DNA of 64,000 bases from Terasakiella pusilla DSM 6293 (GTDB lineage: Bacteria > Pseudomonadota > Alphaproteobacteria > Rhodospirillales > Terasakiellaceae), in assembly GCF_000688235.1 (NCBI RefSeq), contig NZ_JHYO01000007.1:1-64000 (forward strand), in the 5' to 3' direction. The position numbers and the translations under genes are program-made. Under the pieces are notes generated by a model. It did no database searches. It saw only the letters and a program-made list of their open reading frames with translations, and was not told where the DNA came from. Below, piece after piece: positions 18,412-27,615 of this stretch. How positions within the stretch are numbered: the stretch's first letter is position 1; every line of letters begins with the position of its first letter.

Positions 18412-19425
18412 ATGGCGGACACTCGTTTTTTTACATGTAAAGGACCCTTTACAGCGGAAAAATTAGCTGAAGTCGCTCAGGCTGACTTGCATGGTTCGCC
18501 GGAATCCCTGTATTCTGATGTTGCATCCGTTGATAAAGCCCGCCAATCTGACGTCACTTTTCTAGATAACCGAAAATATCTGGAAAGCTTCAAAGTAAGT
18601 GAAGCAGGTTTATGCGTCGTTCACCCGGATCTTGCAAGGCTTGCCCCAGAAGGAATGGCATTGTTGGTGACGCCACAGCCCTACATGGCCTACGCGCGAA
18701 TTGCTAACCTGTTCTACCCGAATGAAAAGGTAGAAGGCTACATTTCTAAAAATGCATATGTAGACGACACAGCGGAAGTTGACGAAACGGCTAGGGTTGA
18801 ACCCGGCGCATATATTGGCGCAAATGTGAAGATAGGTGCCAGATCTTGGATCAAACCTAATGCCGTACTGCATGACGGTGTCGTTATTGGTAACGATTGC
18901 GTCATTGCAGCCAATGTCACGATCTCACACAGTTTGATTGGAAATGCTGTTACCATTCATGCTGGCGTGCAAATTGGTCAGGACGGTTTTGGTTTTGCCA
19001 GCAGTATGGAAGGCCATTTACGTATTCCACAATTAGGTCGCGTCATTATTCACGATCATGTAAATATCGGTGCGAACTCCACAATCGACCGTGGCGCGGG
19101 ACCTGATACAATTATTGGTGCTGGTACCCAGATCGATAACTTAGTTCAAATCGGGCATAATGTGGAACTCGGGTTCGGTTGTGTTCTGGTTTCGCAATCA
19201 GGTATTTCCGGTAGTACAAAACTTGGTAATTTCTGCGTATGTGGGGGACAAGCGGGGCTTGCCGGTCACCTAAAAGTTGGTGATGGTGTAACCATTGCGG
19301 CAAAATCAGGTGTGATGAAGAACGTCCCCGCGGGTCAAACAATTGGCGGGTTTCCAGCTATTCCTCAAAAAGATTGGCTTAAAAAACAAGCCGTCATCAA
19401 TAAAATTATAAAAGAACGAAAGTAA
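18412..19425 (+). CDS. lpxD: UDP-3-O-(3-hydroxyacyl)glucosamine N-acyltransferase
   Basis: A 337-residue enzyme with an N-terminal uridine-binding domain and a left-handed beta-helix of hexapeptide repeats (about 105-300). GADGF-like QIGQDGFGFA and the catalytic-histidine segment NLVQIGHNVELG are present, followed by SGISGSTKLG. It adds the second acyl chain in lipid A synthesis. The ATG at 18412 follows the skp stop by four bases and AAGG. Confidence 0.97.
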   Translation: MADTRFFTCKGPFTAEKLAEVAQADLHGSPESLYSDVASVDKARQSDVTFLDNRKYLESFKVSEAGLCVVHPDLARLAPEGMALLVTPQPYMAYARIANLFYPNEKVEGYISKNAYVDDTAEVDETARVEPGAYIGANVKIGARSWIKPNAVLHDGVVIGNDCVIAANVTISHSLIGNAVTIHAGVQIGQDGFGFASSMEGHLRIPQLGRVIIHDHVNIGANSTIDRGAGPDTIIGAGTQIDNLVQIGHNVELGFGCVLVSQSGISGSTKLGNFCVCGGQAGLAGHLKVGDGVTIAAKSGVMKNVPAGQTIGGFPAIPQKDWLKKQAVINKIIKERK

Positions 19426-19436
19426 AGGGCAAAAAC

Positions 19437-19892
19437 ATGTCTGAACAAGAAGTGACTTCTGTAGATATCATTCGGATCATGGAGATGATCCCACATCGTT
19501 ATCCTTTTCTTCTAGTCGACCGCGTTGAAGATATCGTTGTCGGGGAAAGTGCCACAGGTATCAAAAACGTCACAATTAACGAGCCTTTCTTCCAAGGTCA
19601 TTTCCCCTCAAAGCCCGTTATGCCGGGCGTGCTGATTGTTGAAGCCATGGCGCAAACGGCTGCTGTACTTGTGGTGCAAACAGAAGGCGAGGAAATTGAA
19701 GGCAAGCTGGTTTACTTTATGTCTATCGAAGGCTGCCGTTTCCGCAAACCAGTTGGCCCTGGCGATACCTTGAACATCAAAGTACAGAAAGAGCGTCAAC
19801 GCGGCAACATCTGGAAATTCAAGGGTGAAGCCTATTGTGGTGACTCCCTGATGTCCGAAGCTGTCATCACTGCAATGATTGTGAAAGAATAA
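19437..19892 (+). CDS. fabZ: 3-hydroxyacyl-ACP dehydratase FabZ
   Basis: A 151-residue hot-dog-fold enzyme. HRYPFLLVDRV carries the usual entrance motif, and GHFPSKPVMPGVLIVEAMAQ carries the catalytic His and Glu. It dehydrates 3-hydroxyacyl-ACP in fatty acid elongation and competes with LpxA and LpxD for that substrate, which explains its place between them. Its stop shares one base with the lpxA start (TAATG). Confidence 0.98.
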   Translation: MSEQEVTSVDIIRIMEMIPHRYPFLLVDRVEDIVVGESATGIKNVTINEPFFQGHFPSKPVMPGVLIVEAMAQTAAVLVVQTEGEEIEGKLVYFMSIEGCRFRKPVGPGDTLNIKVQKERQRGNIWKFKGEAYCGDSLMSEAVITAMIVKE

Positions 19893-20677
19893 TGGCTGAA
19901 ATCCATCCCAGTGCGCTTGTTGATCCCAAAGCTGAATTAGCCGACAGCGTGAAAGTTGGCCCATTTTGCATTGTTGGCCCCAACGTTAAATTGGGTGAAA
20001 ATGTCGAGCTCCTCTCGCACGTTGTTGTAGAAGGATGGACCACCATCGGGAACAACAATAAAATCTTCCCATTTGCTTCCGTTGGCCATTGTCCTCAGGA
20101 TTTAAAGTACAATGGCGAACAATCCCGTCTTGAAATTGGGGAAAACAACACCATCCGTGAACATGTAACCATCAATCCGGGTACAGAAGGCGGTGGCATG
20201 TTGACTAAAATCGGCAACAACTGCTTGATTATGGTCGGGGCTCATGTTGGGCATGATTGCCAAATTGGCAACAATGTTATTCTAGTCAATAATGCCACAC
20301 TTGCTGGACATGTGACTATTGAAGACTGGGCAATTATCGGTGGCTTGTCTGCGGTTCACCAGTTCTGCCGAATTGGAAAGCACGCCATGATCGGTGGAAT
20401 GTCAGGCATTGAAAATGATGTCATTCCTTACGGGTCTGTCACGGGTAATCGCGCACGATTGGCTGGCCTAAACATCGTCGGTCTTAAACGTCGAAGCTTT
20501 GACAGAGAAGTCATTCATTCCATGCGTACGGCCTACCGTCTACTCTTCGCACAAGAAGGAACGATGGCAGAACGTGTGGAAGATGTTCAGAAAATGTTTA
20601 ACAACGTTGAACCTGTCATGGAAATTGTCAAATTTATTCGCCAAGAATCATCAAGGGGCGTGTGTACGCCAAAATAA
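19892..20677 (+). CDS. lpxA: Acyl-ACP--UDP-N-acetylglucosamine O-acyltransferase
   Basis: A 261-residue protein with hexapeptide repeats from residue 2 on (IHPSALVDPKAELADS) and a helical C-terminus. The catalytic histidine region is MVGAHVGHDCQIG (about residue 115). It performs the first step of lipid A synthesis. It overlaps fabZ by one base, and the next start (lpxI) lies one base after its stop, so the cluster is tightly packed. Confidence 0.98.
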   Translation: MAEIHPSALVDPKAELADSVKVGPFCIVGPNVKLGENVELLSHVVVEGWTTIGNNNKIFPFASVGHCPQDLKYNGEQSRLEIGENNTIREHVTINPGTEGGGMLTKIGNNCLIMVGAHVGHDCQIGNNVILVNNATLAGHVTIEDWAIIGGLSAVHQFCRIGKHAMIGGMSGIENDVIPYGSVTGNRARLAGLNIVGLKRRSFDREVIHSMRTAYRLLFAQEGTMAERVEDVQKMFNNVEPVMEIVKFIRQESSRGVCTPK

Positions 20678-20678
20678 C

Positions 20679-21494
20679 ATGGCTGAAAAAATCGGACTTC
20701 TGGCTGGACGTGGCGATCTTCCGAAACGCATTATCGATAAATGCGTGAAAGAGGGTCGCCCTTTTCATATTATAGCCTTTAAAGATCAAACAGATCCGGC
20801 CCTCGTCAAAGGCCACCCACATGATTGGGTAAGGCTGGGGGCTGCGGGAAAAACCATTTCCCTTCTGAAAGAACAAAATGCAACAACCTTGTTAATGGCA
20901 GGGCAAATAAAACGTCCCTCCATGCTGTCAATTCGCCCTGATGCTTGGGGGCTTAAATTCTTAGCGAAAACAGGGGCAGGGGCCTTTGGTGACGACGGGT
21001 TACTCTCGCGAATTGTCACAGCGTTGGAAACTGAAGGTTTTAAAGTTATCGGCGCTCATGAAATTCTTGATGACCTATTGGCCCCGAAGGGCATACTCGG
21101 TGACGTGCATCCAGACCTGCAGGCGCAGAAAGACATCGAAAAAGGGATCAAGCTCGCACACGAGATCGGTGCGCTGGATATCGGGCAAGGTGTCGTGGTC
21201 CAAGATGGTCTCGTCCTCGCTGTCGAGGCGATTGAAGGTACAGACCAAATGCTTGCACGTTGCAAAGATATTGCCAGAGAAGGGCTTGGTGGGGTTTTGG
21301 TAAAGGCAAAAAAGCCGGAACAGGAAAAACGGGCAGATCTGCCTACCATCGGGATTAAGACCGTTCAAAACGCCAAAGAGGCGGGTTTACGCGGGATTGC
21401 AGTGGAAGCCAATGGAACCATTATTGTTGATCGAGACGCTGTTATTGCCGAAGCGAATAAACTCGGCCTTTTCGTTGTAGGCATCACACCATGA
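20679..21494 (+). CDS. lpxI: UDP-2,3-diacylglucosamine diphosphatase LpxI
   Basis: The 271-residue protein starts at the ATG at 20679, one base after the lpxA stop; the reading frame is open further upstream inside lpxA but the family N-terminus is EKIGLLAGRGDLPKRI. KTGAGAFGDDGLLSRIV and the C-terminal AGLRGIAVEANGTIIVDRD region match the LpxI (DUF1009) family. It cleaves UDP-2,3-diacylglucosamine to lipid X. It replaces the unrelated LpxH of gammaproteobacteria. Its stop overlaps lpxB as ATGA. Confidence 0.95.
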   Translation: MAEKIGLLAGRGDLPKRIIDKCVKEGRPFHIIAFKDQTDPALVKGHPHDWVRLGAAGKTISLLKEQNATTLLMAGQIKRPSMLSIRPDAWGLKFLAKTGAGAFGDDGLLSRIVTALETEGFKVIGAHEILDDLLAPKGILGDVHPDLQAQKDIEKGIKLAHEIGALDIGQGVVVQDGLVLAVEAIEGTDQMLARCKDIAREGLGGVLVKAKKPEQEKRADLPTIGIKTVQNAKEAGLRGIAVEANGTIIVDRDAVIAEANKLGLFVVGITP

Positions 21495-22648
21495 CAAAAA
21501 AAAGAATTTACTTGATTGCGGGGGAACCGTCCGGTGACTTGCTTGGGGCGCGTCTCATGCGCGGCCTAAAAGAGCAAACAAACAACAATATCGAATTCTT
21601 CGGCATTGGTGGTCCGAATATGGAAGCAGAGGGAATGACCAGCCTGTTCCCGATGAAAGAACTCAGCATCATGGGTTTAGCGGAGATCATCCCCCATATC
21701 CCGAAAATACTCAAACGGATCAAGCAAACGATCCAAAATATCGAAACCCTAAAACCGGATTGCTTGGTGACCATTGATGCGCCCGGCTTTACCTTTCGTG
21801 TTGCAAAGAAACTGAAGGGGAAGGGCATTCCTCTGTGCCACTATGTCGCCCCCTCCGTTTGGGCCTGGAAGCCTAAACGTGCAAAAAAGGTCGCACAATT
21901 TCTCGATCACCTGATGGTGCTGCTCCCATTTGAGCCCCCCTATTTTGAAAGGGAAGGTCTGGCAACAACATTTGTCGGTCATAGCGTCATTGAAAGTGAA
22001 GTTGAACAAGCCGATGGCGATGCCTTTAGAGCCCGTCACGGCATCCCGCAAGATGTGCCTCTCCTTTGCCTTCTCCCTGGTAGTCGTCAAAGCGAGACTT
22101 CACAACTACTGCCGGTCTTTGAAGATGCTTTGGCCCTGATCCGCAAACAAGTACCTAACCTGCGGATTGTCTTGCCGACCGTCTCCACCGTTGCAACAAT
22201 CGTGAAAGAAACCACGGCAGGCTGGAACATTCCTGTCCTAATCGTGGAGGGGAACGACGAAAAATTCGGTACCTTTAAAGCAGCGAATGTTGCGCTAGCC
22301 GCATCGGGCACTGTCAGTCTAGAACTTGCCCTAGCACAGACACCGACCGTCATTACATATCGTATGAAGAAAATAACCCATTGGCTTGCGAAGCGGCTGA
22401 TTAAGGTTAAATACGCTAGTATCGTTAACTTGCTACATGATCGCGAAGTCATGCCTGAGCTTCTTCAGGATGACTGCACTCCCGAAAATATAGCGACTGA
22501 GGTGATTGGACTTCTCAAAAAAGACCGTCTGAACAGCGCGCAACAAGCTGACCTTGAAAGTGCTATGGTCATGTTAGGGAAGGGGGAAGCTGACCTACCT
22601 AGCAAACGCGCTGCCAAATGCGTACTGTCCCTCATTACAAAGGAATAA
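21491..22648 (+). CDS. lpxB: Lipid A disaccharide synthase
   Basis: A 385-residue GT19 glycosyltransferase. IYLIAGEPSGDLLGARLM is the classic N-terminus, followed by FFGIGGPNMEAEGM, YVAPSVWAWKP and LPGSRQSE. It condenses lipid X with UDP-diacylglucosamine to the lipid A disaccharide at the inner membrane. Overlap with lpxI indicates coupled translation. It ends the lipid A cluster; a glyoxalase gene follows after two bases. Confidence 0.98.
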   Translation: MTKKRIYLIAGEPSGDLLGARLMRGLKEQTNNNIEFFGIGGPNMEAEGMTSLFPMKELSIMGLAEIIPHIPKILKRIKQTIQNIETLKPDCLVTIDAPGFTFRVAKKLKGKGIPLCHYVAPSVWAWKPKRAKKVAQFLDHLMVLLPFEPPYFEREGLATTFVGHSVIESEVEQADGDAFRARHGIPQDVPLLCLLPGSRQSETSQLLPVFEDALALIRKQVPNLRIVLPTVSTVATIVKETTAGWNIPVLIVEGNDEKFGTFKAANVALAASGTVSLELALAQTPTVITYRMKKITHWLAKRLIKVKYASIVNLLHDREVMPELLQDDCTPENIATEVIGLLKKDRLNSAQQADLESAMVMLGKGEADLPSKRAAKCVLSLITKE

Positions 22649-22650
22649 CA

Positions 22651-23052
22651 ATGTCACAATTTCGTTTTCTCCACACTATGATCCGTGTTTTTGATCTGGA
22701 AAAATCCATTTCCTTTTACACAGAAATCCTCGGTATGAAAGTTTTGCGTCGCACAGATTATCCAGACGGCAAGTTCACCAACGTATTTGTTGGCTATGGT
22801 GACGAAAACGCCAACACTGTCGTCGAACTAACATACAACTGGGACCCGGAAACACCTTATACACACGGCAGTGGTTTTGGTCATTTGGCCTTGGGTGTGC
22901 CGGATATCTACAAGACGTGTGATGAACTGCGTGCCGCTGGCGCTGCCATCTGTCGCGAGCCGGGCCCCATGAAGCACGGCACAACCGTCATTGCCTTTAT
23001 TGAAGACCCTGACGGCTATAAAATCGAGCTTATTGAAGAAAAAACTATTTAG
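22651..23052 (+). CDS. gloA: Lactoylglutathione lyase (glyoxalase I)
   Basis: A 133-residue vicinal-oxygen-chelate protein. The metal-binding pattern is seen in FLHTMIRVFDLEKSI (His), TVVELTYNW (Glu), GFGHLALGV (His) and GYKIELIE (Glu). It isomerises the methylglyoxal-glutathione hemithioacetal to S-lactoylglutathione. The ATG at 22651 follows AAGGAATAAC and is preferred over an in-frame ATG inside lpxB. The end overlaps the convergent argP gene by eight bases and no terminator lies between them. Confidence 0.95.
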   Translation: MSQFRFLHTMIRVFDLEKSISFYTEILGMKVLRRTDYPDGKFTNVFVGYGDENANTVVELTYNWDPETPYTHGSGFGHLALGVPDIYKTCDELRAAGAAICREPGPMKHGTTVIAFIEDPDGYKIELIEEKTI

Positions 23053-23938
23053 TTTGAACCAGTTCCATCTGCGCAATTGCTCTTGTCATTTCGACAACAG
23101 ATTTAAGGATGGTACTGTCAATATTATGCGAATGGAGATAAAGAGGTCGAATGATCTCTTTATCACATATTTTGACCAACTCCCCATCTTCCAAATATGG
23201 TCTGACTTGGTTTTCTGGGACAAGGGCGTAGGCCATCCCCGTTCTCGCTACATTAACAAATCCCTCAGAAGAGGGGACCACATGGCAGGGGAATTCACCC
23301 GCTGAAATTCTATAGTGCTGTTTTAAAAATTGCTGATGCAGATCATCATCTCTCCCAAAAATCACCGCCGGCGCTTTCTTGAGTGCGGAAGGTGAAACGC
23401 CATCCGGGAAATAGCGGGAAATGAAATCAAGACGCGCAACCGGCACATATCTCATAGCCCCAAGCTTCGACACTTTACAGCCTTGAATGCGCTTGTCCTG
23501 CGTACTAATTGCGGCCATTACAGTACCCTGTTTCAACAGATCTAGCGTCTTTGTTTCATCCGCCGTAGAAATATCAACAAGCATATTATAATCTAAAAAG
23601 AGCACCTCAGCGACACGCACAAACCATGTTGCCAAACTATCAGCATTTACAGCCAAGGCCACCCGTCTAAAGCGATCCCCTTGCTCATCAGGTAGATCGT
23701 TCAGAATTTCCTGTTCCAACATATTTACATGCTGAAAGTGTCGGTATAGCCGGGTCCCCGCGTCCGTTGCCCGAATGGGCTTGGACCGGACCACAAGCGG
23801 CTGGGCCACGCGCTCTTCTAGCAGTTTGATCCGTTGAGAAACAGCTGACTGGGTCATCCCCAATTCCAAGGCCGCTTTTTCGAACGACCCCAAACGAATG
23901 ACTGCGGACACCGCTTCAACTAATTTGTAATCCAGCAT
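23045..23938 (-). CDS. argP: LysR-family regulator ArgP (IciA)
   Basis: A 297-residue protein with an N-terminal winged helix-turn-helix (about 3-60, GSFEKAALELGMTQSAVSQRIKLLE) and a LysR effector domain. The sequence of the DNA-binding part is typical of ArgP/LysG. In known systems it activates the basic amino acid exporter in response to lysine or arginine. It is divergent from argO with 104 bases between them, the arrangement expected for this pair. Confidence 0.92.
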   Translation of the reverse strand: MLDYKLVEAVSAVIRLGSFEKAALELGMTQSAVSQRIKLLEERVAQPLVVRSKPIRATDAGTRLYRHFQHVNMLEQEILNDLPDEQGDRFRRVALAVNADSLATWFVRVAEVLFLDYNMLVDISTADETKTLDLLKQGTVMAAISTQDKRIQGCKVSKLGAMRYVPVARLDFISRYFPDGVSPSALKKAPAVIFGRDDDLHQQFLKQHYRISAGEFPCHVVPSSEGFVNVARTGMAYALVPENQVRPYLEDGELVKICDKEIIRPLYLHSHNIDSTILKSVVEMTRAIAQMELVQTK

Positions 23939-24042
23939 GTATTAGAAACCCTTATTTGTCTTTAGAACTATTCAGTTCCCTTTATGAAAAATCTTTAGCA
24001 TAATCCGCCAACTTTGCCAGTTAATTTTAAGGAATAAAAAGA
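23939..24042. promoter_or_regulatory. argP-argO divergent intergenic region
   Basis: An AT-rich 104-base spacer between the argP and argO starts. LysR-type regulators normally bind here. CATAAT at about 24000 could be the argO -10, with a poor -35. AAGGAAT before the argO ATG is the ribosome-binding site. No clear operator dyad was defined. Confidence 0.35.
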
Positions 24043-24651
24043 ATGAGCGCTTTCCTGAGTGGAATGGGTATTGGGGCGGGACTGATCATTGCCATCGGTG
24101 CCCAAAACGCCTTTGTCCTCGCCCAAGGTTTACGTAAACACCACCATATCAGCGTTGCATTGGTCTGCGCCCTATGTGATGCGATCTTCATCACCATAGG
24201 TGTTGCTGGGTTAGGAGCCTTAGTTTCCGAAAACCCTTTATGGTCCAGTATTATGGCATGGGGCGGCGCTGGATTTCTATTCTGGTATGGTTTTTCTAGC
24301 TTTCGGGCTCTATTTTCAGACCACAGCCTGAAGCACGAAAAGGCCAAAAACAGAGGCTTGAAAGAAGTCTTGATGATTACCTTGGCGCTTACCCTGCTTA
24401 ACCCGCACGTCTATTTAGATACGATCGTTTTACTAGGTGGCATTGCAGCCCAATACTCAGACGAACAGCGTCCTTTCTTCGGCATGGGCGCAATTTTATC
24501 TAGTTTCTTGTGGTTTACGACCATTTCTGTCGGGGCTGCATGGCTATCACCGTACCTTGCACGCCCCGTCACTTGGAAAATCCTCGACTTTCTGACGGGG
24601 GTTGTCATGTGGGTTGTTGCGGCAAGTCTGCTCATCAACTTATATAACTGA
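24043..24651 (+). CDS. argO: LysE/ArgO family amino acid exporter
   Basis: A 202-residue protein with about six membrane segments. It contains the family signatures GIGAGLIIAIGAQNAFVLAQGL at the N-terminus and LTLLNPHVYLDTIVLLGG in the middle. It exports arginine and probably lysine or canavanine. It is divergent from argP, which is expected to control it. A bidirectional terminator separates it from gltA. Confidence 0.93.
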   Translation: MSAFLSGMGIGAGLIIAIGAQNAFVLAQGLRKHHHISVALVCALCDAIFITIGVAGLGALVSENPLWSSIMAWGGAGFLFWYGFSSFRALFSDHSLKHEKAKNRGLKEVLMITLALTLLNPHVYLDTIVLLGGIAAQYSDEQRPFFGMGAILSSFLWFTTISVGAAWLSPYLARPVTWKILDFLTGVVMWVVAASLLINLYN

Positions 24652-24652
24652 A

Positions 24653-24688
24653 CAAAAAAAAGCCGCCTGATATATTCAGGCGGCTTTA
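24653..24688 (-). terminator. Bidirectional terminator between argO and gltA
   Basis: AAGCCGCCTGA (24660-24670) and TCAGGCGGCTT (24676-24686) form a perfect 11-bp stem with a five-base loop. On the minus strand it is followed by eight Ts, making it a strong terminator for gltA; on the plus strand the T-tract is short but it probably also stops argO. Confidence 0.88.
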
Positions 24689-24709
24689 TCGATCAAAGAT
24701 CTTTAGATC

Positions 24710-26008
24710 TTAACGCTCGTGGATCGGAACAAAGTCGCGATCTACTTCACCTGTGTAAAGCTGACGCGGACGACCGATACGCTGGCTCGGGTCTTCGATC
24801 ATTTCGTTCCACTGTGCAATCCAGCCTGTTGTACGGGCCAATGCAAACAGTACTGTGAACATAGAGGTCGGAATACCCATCGCTTTCAGGATGATGCCTG
24901 AATAGAAGTCAACGTTCGGGTAAAGTTTCTTCTCGATGAAGTACTCGTCTTCCAAAGCGATTTTCTCAAGTTGCATTGCAATGTCAAGAAGCGGCTCGTC
25001 TTTAATACCCAACTCACCCAAAACTTCATGACACGTCTTCGCCATGATTTTAGCGCGCGGATCGAAGTTTTTGTAAACACGGTGACCAAAGCCCATCAGA
25101 CGGAACGGATCGTTCTTGTCTTTCGCTTTCGCAACGAATTCACCAACACGATCAGGTGAGCCAATTTCTTGCAGCATGTTCAATACGGCTTCGTTCGCAC
25201 CACCATGCGCCGGGCCCCACAGGGAAGCAATACCAGCGGCGATACAAGCAAACGGGTTAGCCCCAGAAGAACCAGCCAAACGCACTGTAGATGTAGACGC
25301 GTTCTGTTCGTGGTCAGCGTGCAAGATCAAAATACGGTCCATCGCTTTAGCAAGGATCGGGTTGACCTTGTAATCTTCACACGGCACAGCAAACATCATA
25401 TGCAGGAAGTTTTCAGCATAACGCAGGTCGTTGCGCGGGTACATAAACGGCTGACCTACGGAATATTTGTACGCCCAAGCTGCCAAAGTCGGCATTTTAG
25501 CGATCAAACGATAAGACGCAACCATGCGCTGGTGCGGATCGTTGATATCCAAAGAGTCATGGTAGAAAGCAGACAAAGCACCTGTCACACCACAGAGGAT
25601 CGCCATCGGGTGCGCATCGCGGCGGAAGCCAGCGAAGAATTTGTGCAGTTGCTCATGCACCATCGTGTGCATGGTGATGTCATTTTCGAATTTCGCTTTC
25701 TCAGCCATATTCGGCAGTTCGCCTTTAAGCAGGAGATAAGCAACTTCCATAAAGTCACAGTTATCTGCCAGGTCTTCGATGGAATATCCGCGGTGTTGCA
25801 AAATACCTTTATCCCCATCAATGAAAGAGATTTTGGATTCACAGGAACCGGTGGACGTGTAGCCAGGATCAAACGTGAAGTGATCTGTTTCAGCGTAAAA
25901 TTTACGCACGTCAACAACGTTTGGACCTACAGCAGCGTCCAGAACAGGTAATTCATAAGTCTTCCCAGACTGATTGTCTGTAAGCGTAAAGGACTTCTTA
26001 GAACTCAT
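24710..26008 (-). CDS. gltA: Citrate synthase
   Basis: The 432-residue protein is a type II hexameric citrate synthase. Catalytic residues lie in [15 protein letters not shown] and [16 protein letters not shown], and the third, Asp, in the [16 protein letters not shown] region. It condenses acetyl-CoA and oxaloacetate at the entry of the TCA cycle. The N-terminal [18 protein letters not shown] domain is normal for the proteobacterial form. A 13-bp palindrome lies in its upstream region, similar in content to motifs in front of pdhA. Confidence 0.98.
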   Translation of the reverse strand: MSSKKSFTLTDNQSGKTYELPVLDAAVGPNVVDVRKFYAETDHFTFDPGYTSTGSCESKISFIDGDKGILQHRGYSIEDLADNCDFMEVAYLLLKGELPNMAEKAKFENDITMHTMVHEQLHKFFAGFRRDAHPMAILCGVTGALSAFYHDSLDINDPHQRMVASYRLIAKMPTLAAWAYKYSVGQPFMYPRNDLRYAENFLHMMFAVPCEDYKVNPILAKAMDRILILHADHEQNASTSTVRLAGSSGANPFACIAAGIASLWGPAHGGANEAVLNMLQEIGSPDRVGEFVAKAKDKNDPFRLMGFGHRVYKNFDPRAKIMAKTCHEVLGELGIKDEPLLDIAMQLEKIALEDEYFIEKKLYPNVDFYSGIILKAMGIPTSMFTVLFALARTTGWIAQWNEMIEDPSQRIGRPRQLYTGEVDRDFVPIHER

Positions 26009-26043
26009 AGAGACATCCCCTTAAAGATACGCACCACACTGAA

Positions 26044-26056
26044 TTGCATGATGCAA
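26044..26056. promoter_or_regulatory. TTGCAT-G-ATGCAA palindrome in the gltA upstream region
   Basis: A perfect 13-base palindrome 36 bases before the gltA start codon, in a 112-base spacer after gltX. It has the shape of an operator for a dimeric regulator. It shares TTGCA half-sites with repeats before pdhA. The regulator is not identified. Confidence 0.4.
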
Positions 26057-26120
26057 GGTGAACTGACATAACATTTTTATTCTTTGTGCAGACAATACTG
26101 CTTGTTAGTCAAAAAAACAA

Positions 26121-27533
26121 TTATTCTCCTTGATTGGCGGGACCTGTTGACAACCTTTTCGTGGTTTCCTCACGACCGATAACAGCCATGACTTCGAACA
26201 CGGAAGGTGAAACAGTCGATCCCGTTAATGCCACGCGAATGGGCTGGGCGATTTTACCCAATCCAACTTCTTCGCTTTCTGCGAGTTGTTTCGCTGCATT
26301 TTCAAGGTTTTCCTGCGTCCAATCAGACACAGTTTCAAGGCTTGCAACAAACTTAGAAAGAAGTTCCTTTGCATCACCTTTATTAATAAGCTTCAAAGCC
26401 TTGTCGTCATACGTAAAGGGCAGGGCGCGCAGATAGAATCCTGCACTCGCTGCCAGTTCCAACAAGGTCTTTGCGCGATCTTTTAAGCCCGGCATACCGG
26501 CAACAAGCCAATCTACACCGTCTTTATTCATGCTTTCGCCCAACTCATTTTCAATCAACGGCAAAACCAGATCAGCAAGACGCTGGTTGTCAGCTTGGCG
26601 AATATATTCAAAATTCAAAGCGGTTAACTTTGCCGTATCGAAACGCGCTGGTGAGCGGCCGATACCTTCTAGGTTAAACCATTCAATGGCCTTCTCTGTC
26701 GGGATAAACTCATCATCCCCATGGCCCCAGCCCAGACGCAACAGGTAGTTTCGCATCGCTTCCGGCAAGAAACCATCCTCGCGATAGCTATCAGCCGCAA
26801 GAGCACCATGACGCTTAGACAGTTTTTTACCGTCCGAGCCATGAATCAACGGAATATGGGCAAACTGCGGCGTTTCCCATCCCATCGCATCATAAATCAC
26901 TTTCTGACGAAACGCGTTGGTCAAATGGTCATCCCCACGAATAGCATGGGTTACCCCCATATCATGGTCATCAACCACAACAGCCAACATATAAGTCGGC
27001 GTGCCATCACCGCGCATCAACACCATATCATCGATTTTATCGTTCGATACGGTCACTTCACCCTGAACGGCATCACAAATAACCGTTTCGCCTTCCAGCG
27101 GGGCTTTCAAGCGAATAACAGGCTTTACATCGCTGGGGGGCGTAGCATCACTATCGCGCCATCGGCGATCATAGGCAACCGTGCGACCCTCTGCACGTGC
27201 TTTCTCGCGCATTTCGGTTAATTCTTCCGGTGTGCAATAACAGTAATAGGCTTTGCCTTCATCCAAAAGTTGTTTTGCAACTTCAGCATGACGCGCAACA
27301 CGGCTAAACTGAGAAACAGCTTCGCCATCCCAGTCCAAACCAAGCCAGTTCAACCCATCGTAGATTTTTTGAACAGCATCGTCCGTAGAACGTTCGCGGT
27401 CTGTATCTTCAATTCTAAGAAGAAACTTGCCACCATGGTGGCGCGCAAAAAGCCAGTTAAACAAAGCGGTACGAGCCCCACCAATGTGGAGATAACCGGT
27501 TGGAGAAGGTGCGAAACGTGTAACGACAGTCAT
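26121..27533 (-). CDS. gltX: Glutamyl-tRNA synthetase
   Basis: A 470-residue class I synthetase. The HIGH motif appears in [20 protein letters not shown] and KMSKS as [10 protein letters not shown]. The anticodon-binding C-terminal half is complete. It charges tRNA-Glu and, in organisms with GatCAB, may also mischarge tRNA-Gln. Alphaproteobacteria often have two copies; which one this is cannot be told from the window. It is divergent from comEC across an 82-base spacer. Confidence 0.97.
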   Translation of the reverse strand: MTVVTRFAPSPTGYLHIGGARTALFNWLFARHHGGKFLLRIEDTDRERSTDDAVQKIYDGLNWLGLDWDGEAVSQFSRVARHAEVAKQLLDEGKAYYCYCTPEELTEMREKARAEGRTVAYDRRWRDSDATPPSDVKPVIRLKAPLEGETVICDAVQGEVTVSNDKIDDMVLMRGDGTPTYMLAVVVDDHDMGVTHAIRGDDHLTNAFRQKVIYDAMGWETPQFAHIPLIHGSDGKKLSKRHGALAADSYREDGFLPEAMRNYLLRLGWGHGDDEFIPTEKAIEWFNLEGIGRSPARFDTAKLTALNFEYIRQADNQRLADLVLPLIENELGESMNKDGVDWLVAGMPGLKDRAKTLLELAASAGFYLRALPFTYDDKALKLINKGDAKELLSKFVASLETVSDWTQENLENAAKQLAESEEVGLGKIAQPIRVALTGSTVSPSVFEVMAVIGREETTKRLSTGPANQGE

Positions 27534-27615
27534 AGAGCCATAATCTTAGTTAGTTATTTAGTTGGCGGTTGTGTACCATATAAAAAAGCAAAGTGCATTA
27601 GTTGGTTTATAAAAA

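Noticed and set aside
24043-24651. argO as a mobile or recently acquired gene
   Set aside because: It is paired with its usual regulator argP, in the usual divergent layout, and its base composition looks like that of its neighbours.
25169-25951. 260-codon open frame antisense to gltA
   Set aside because: Shadow of citrate synthase with many His and Arg and no family signature.
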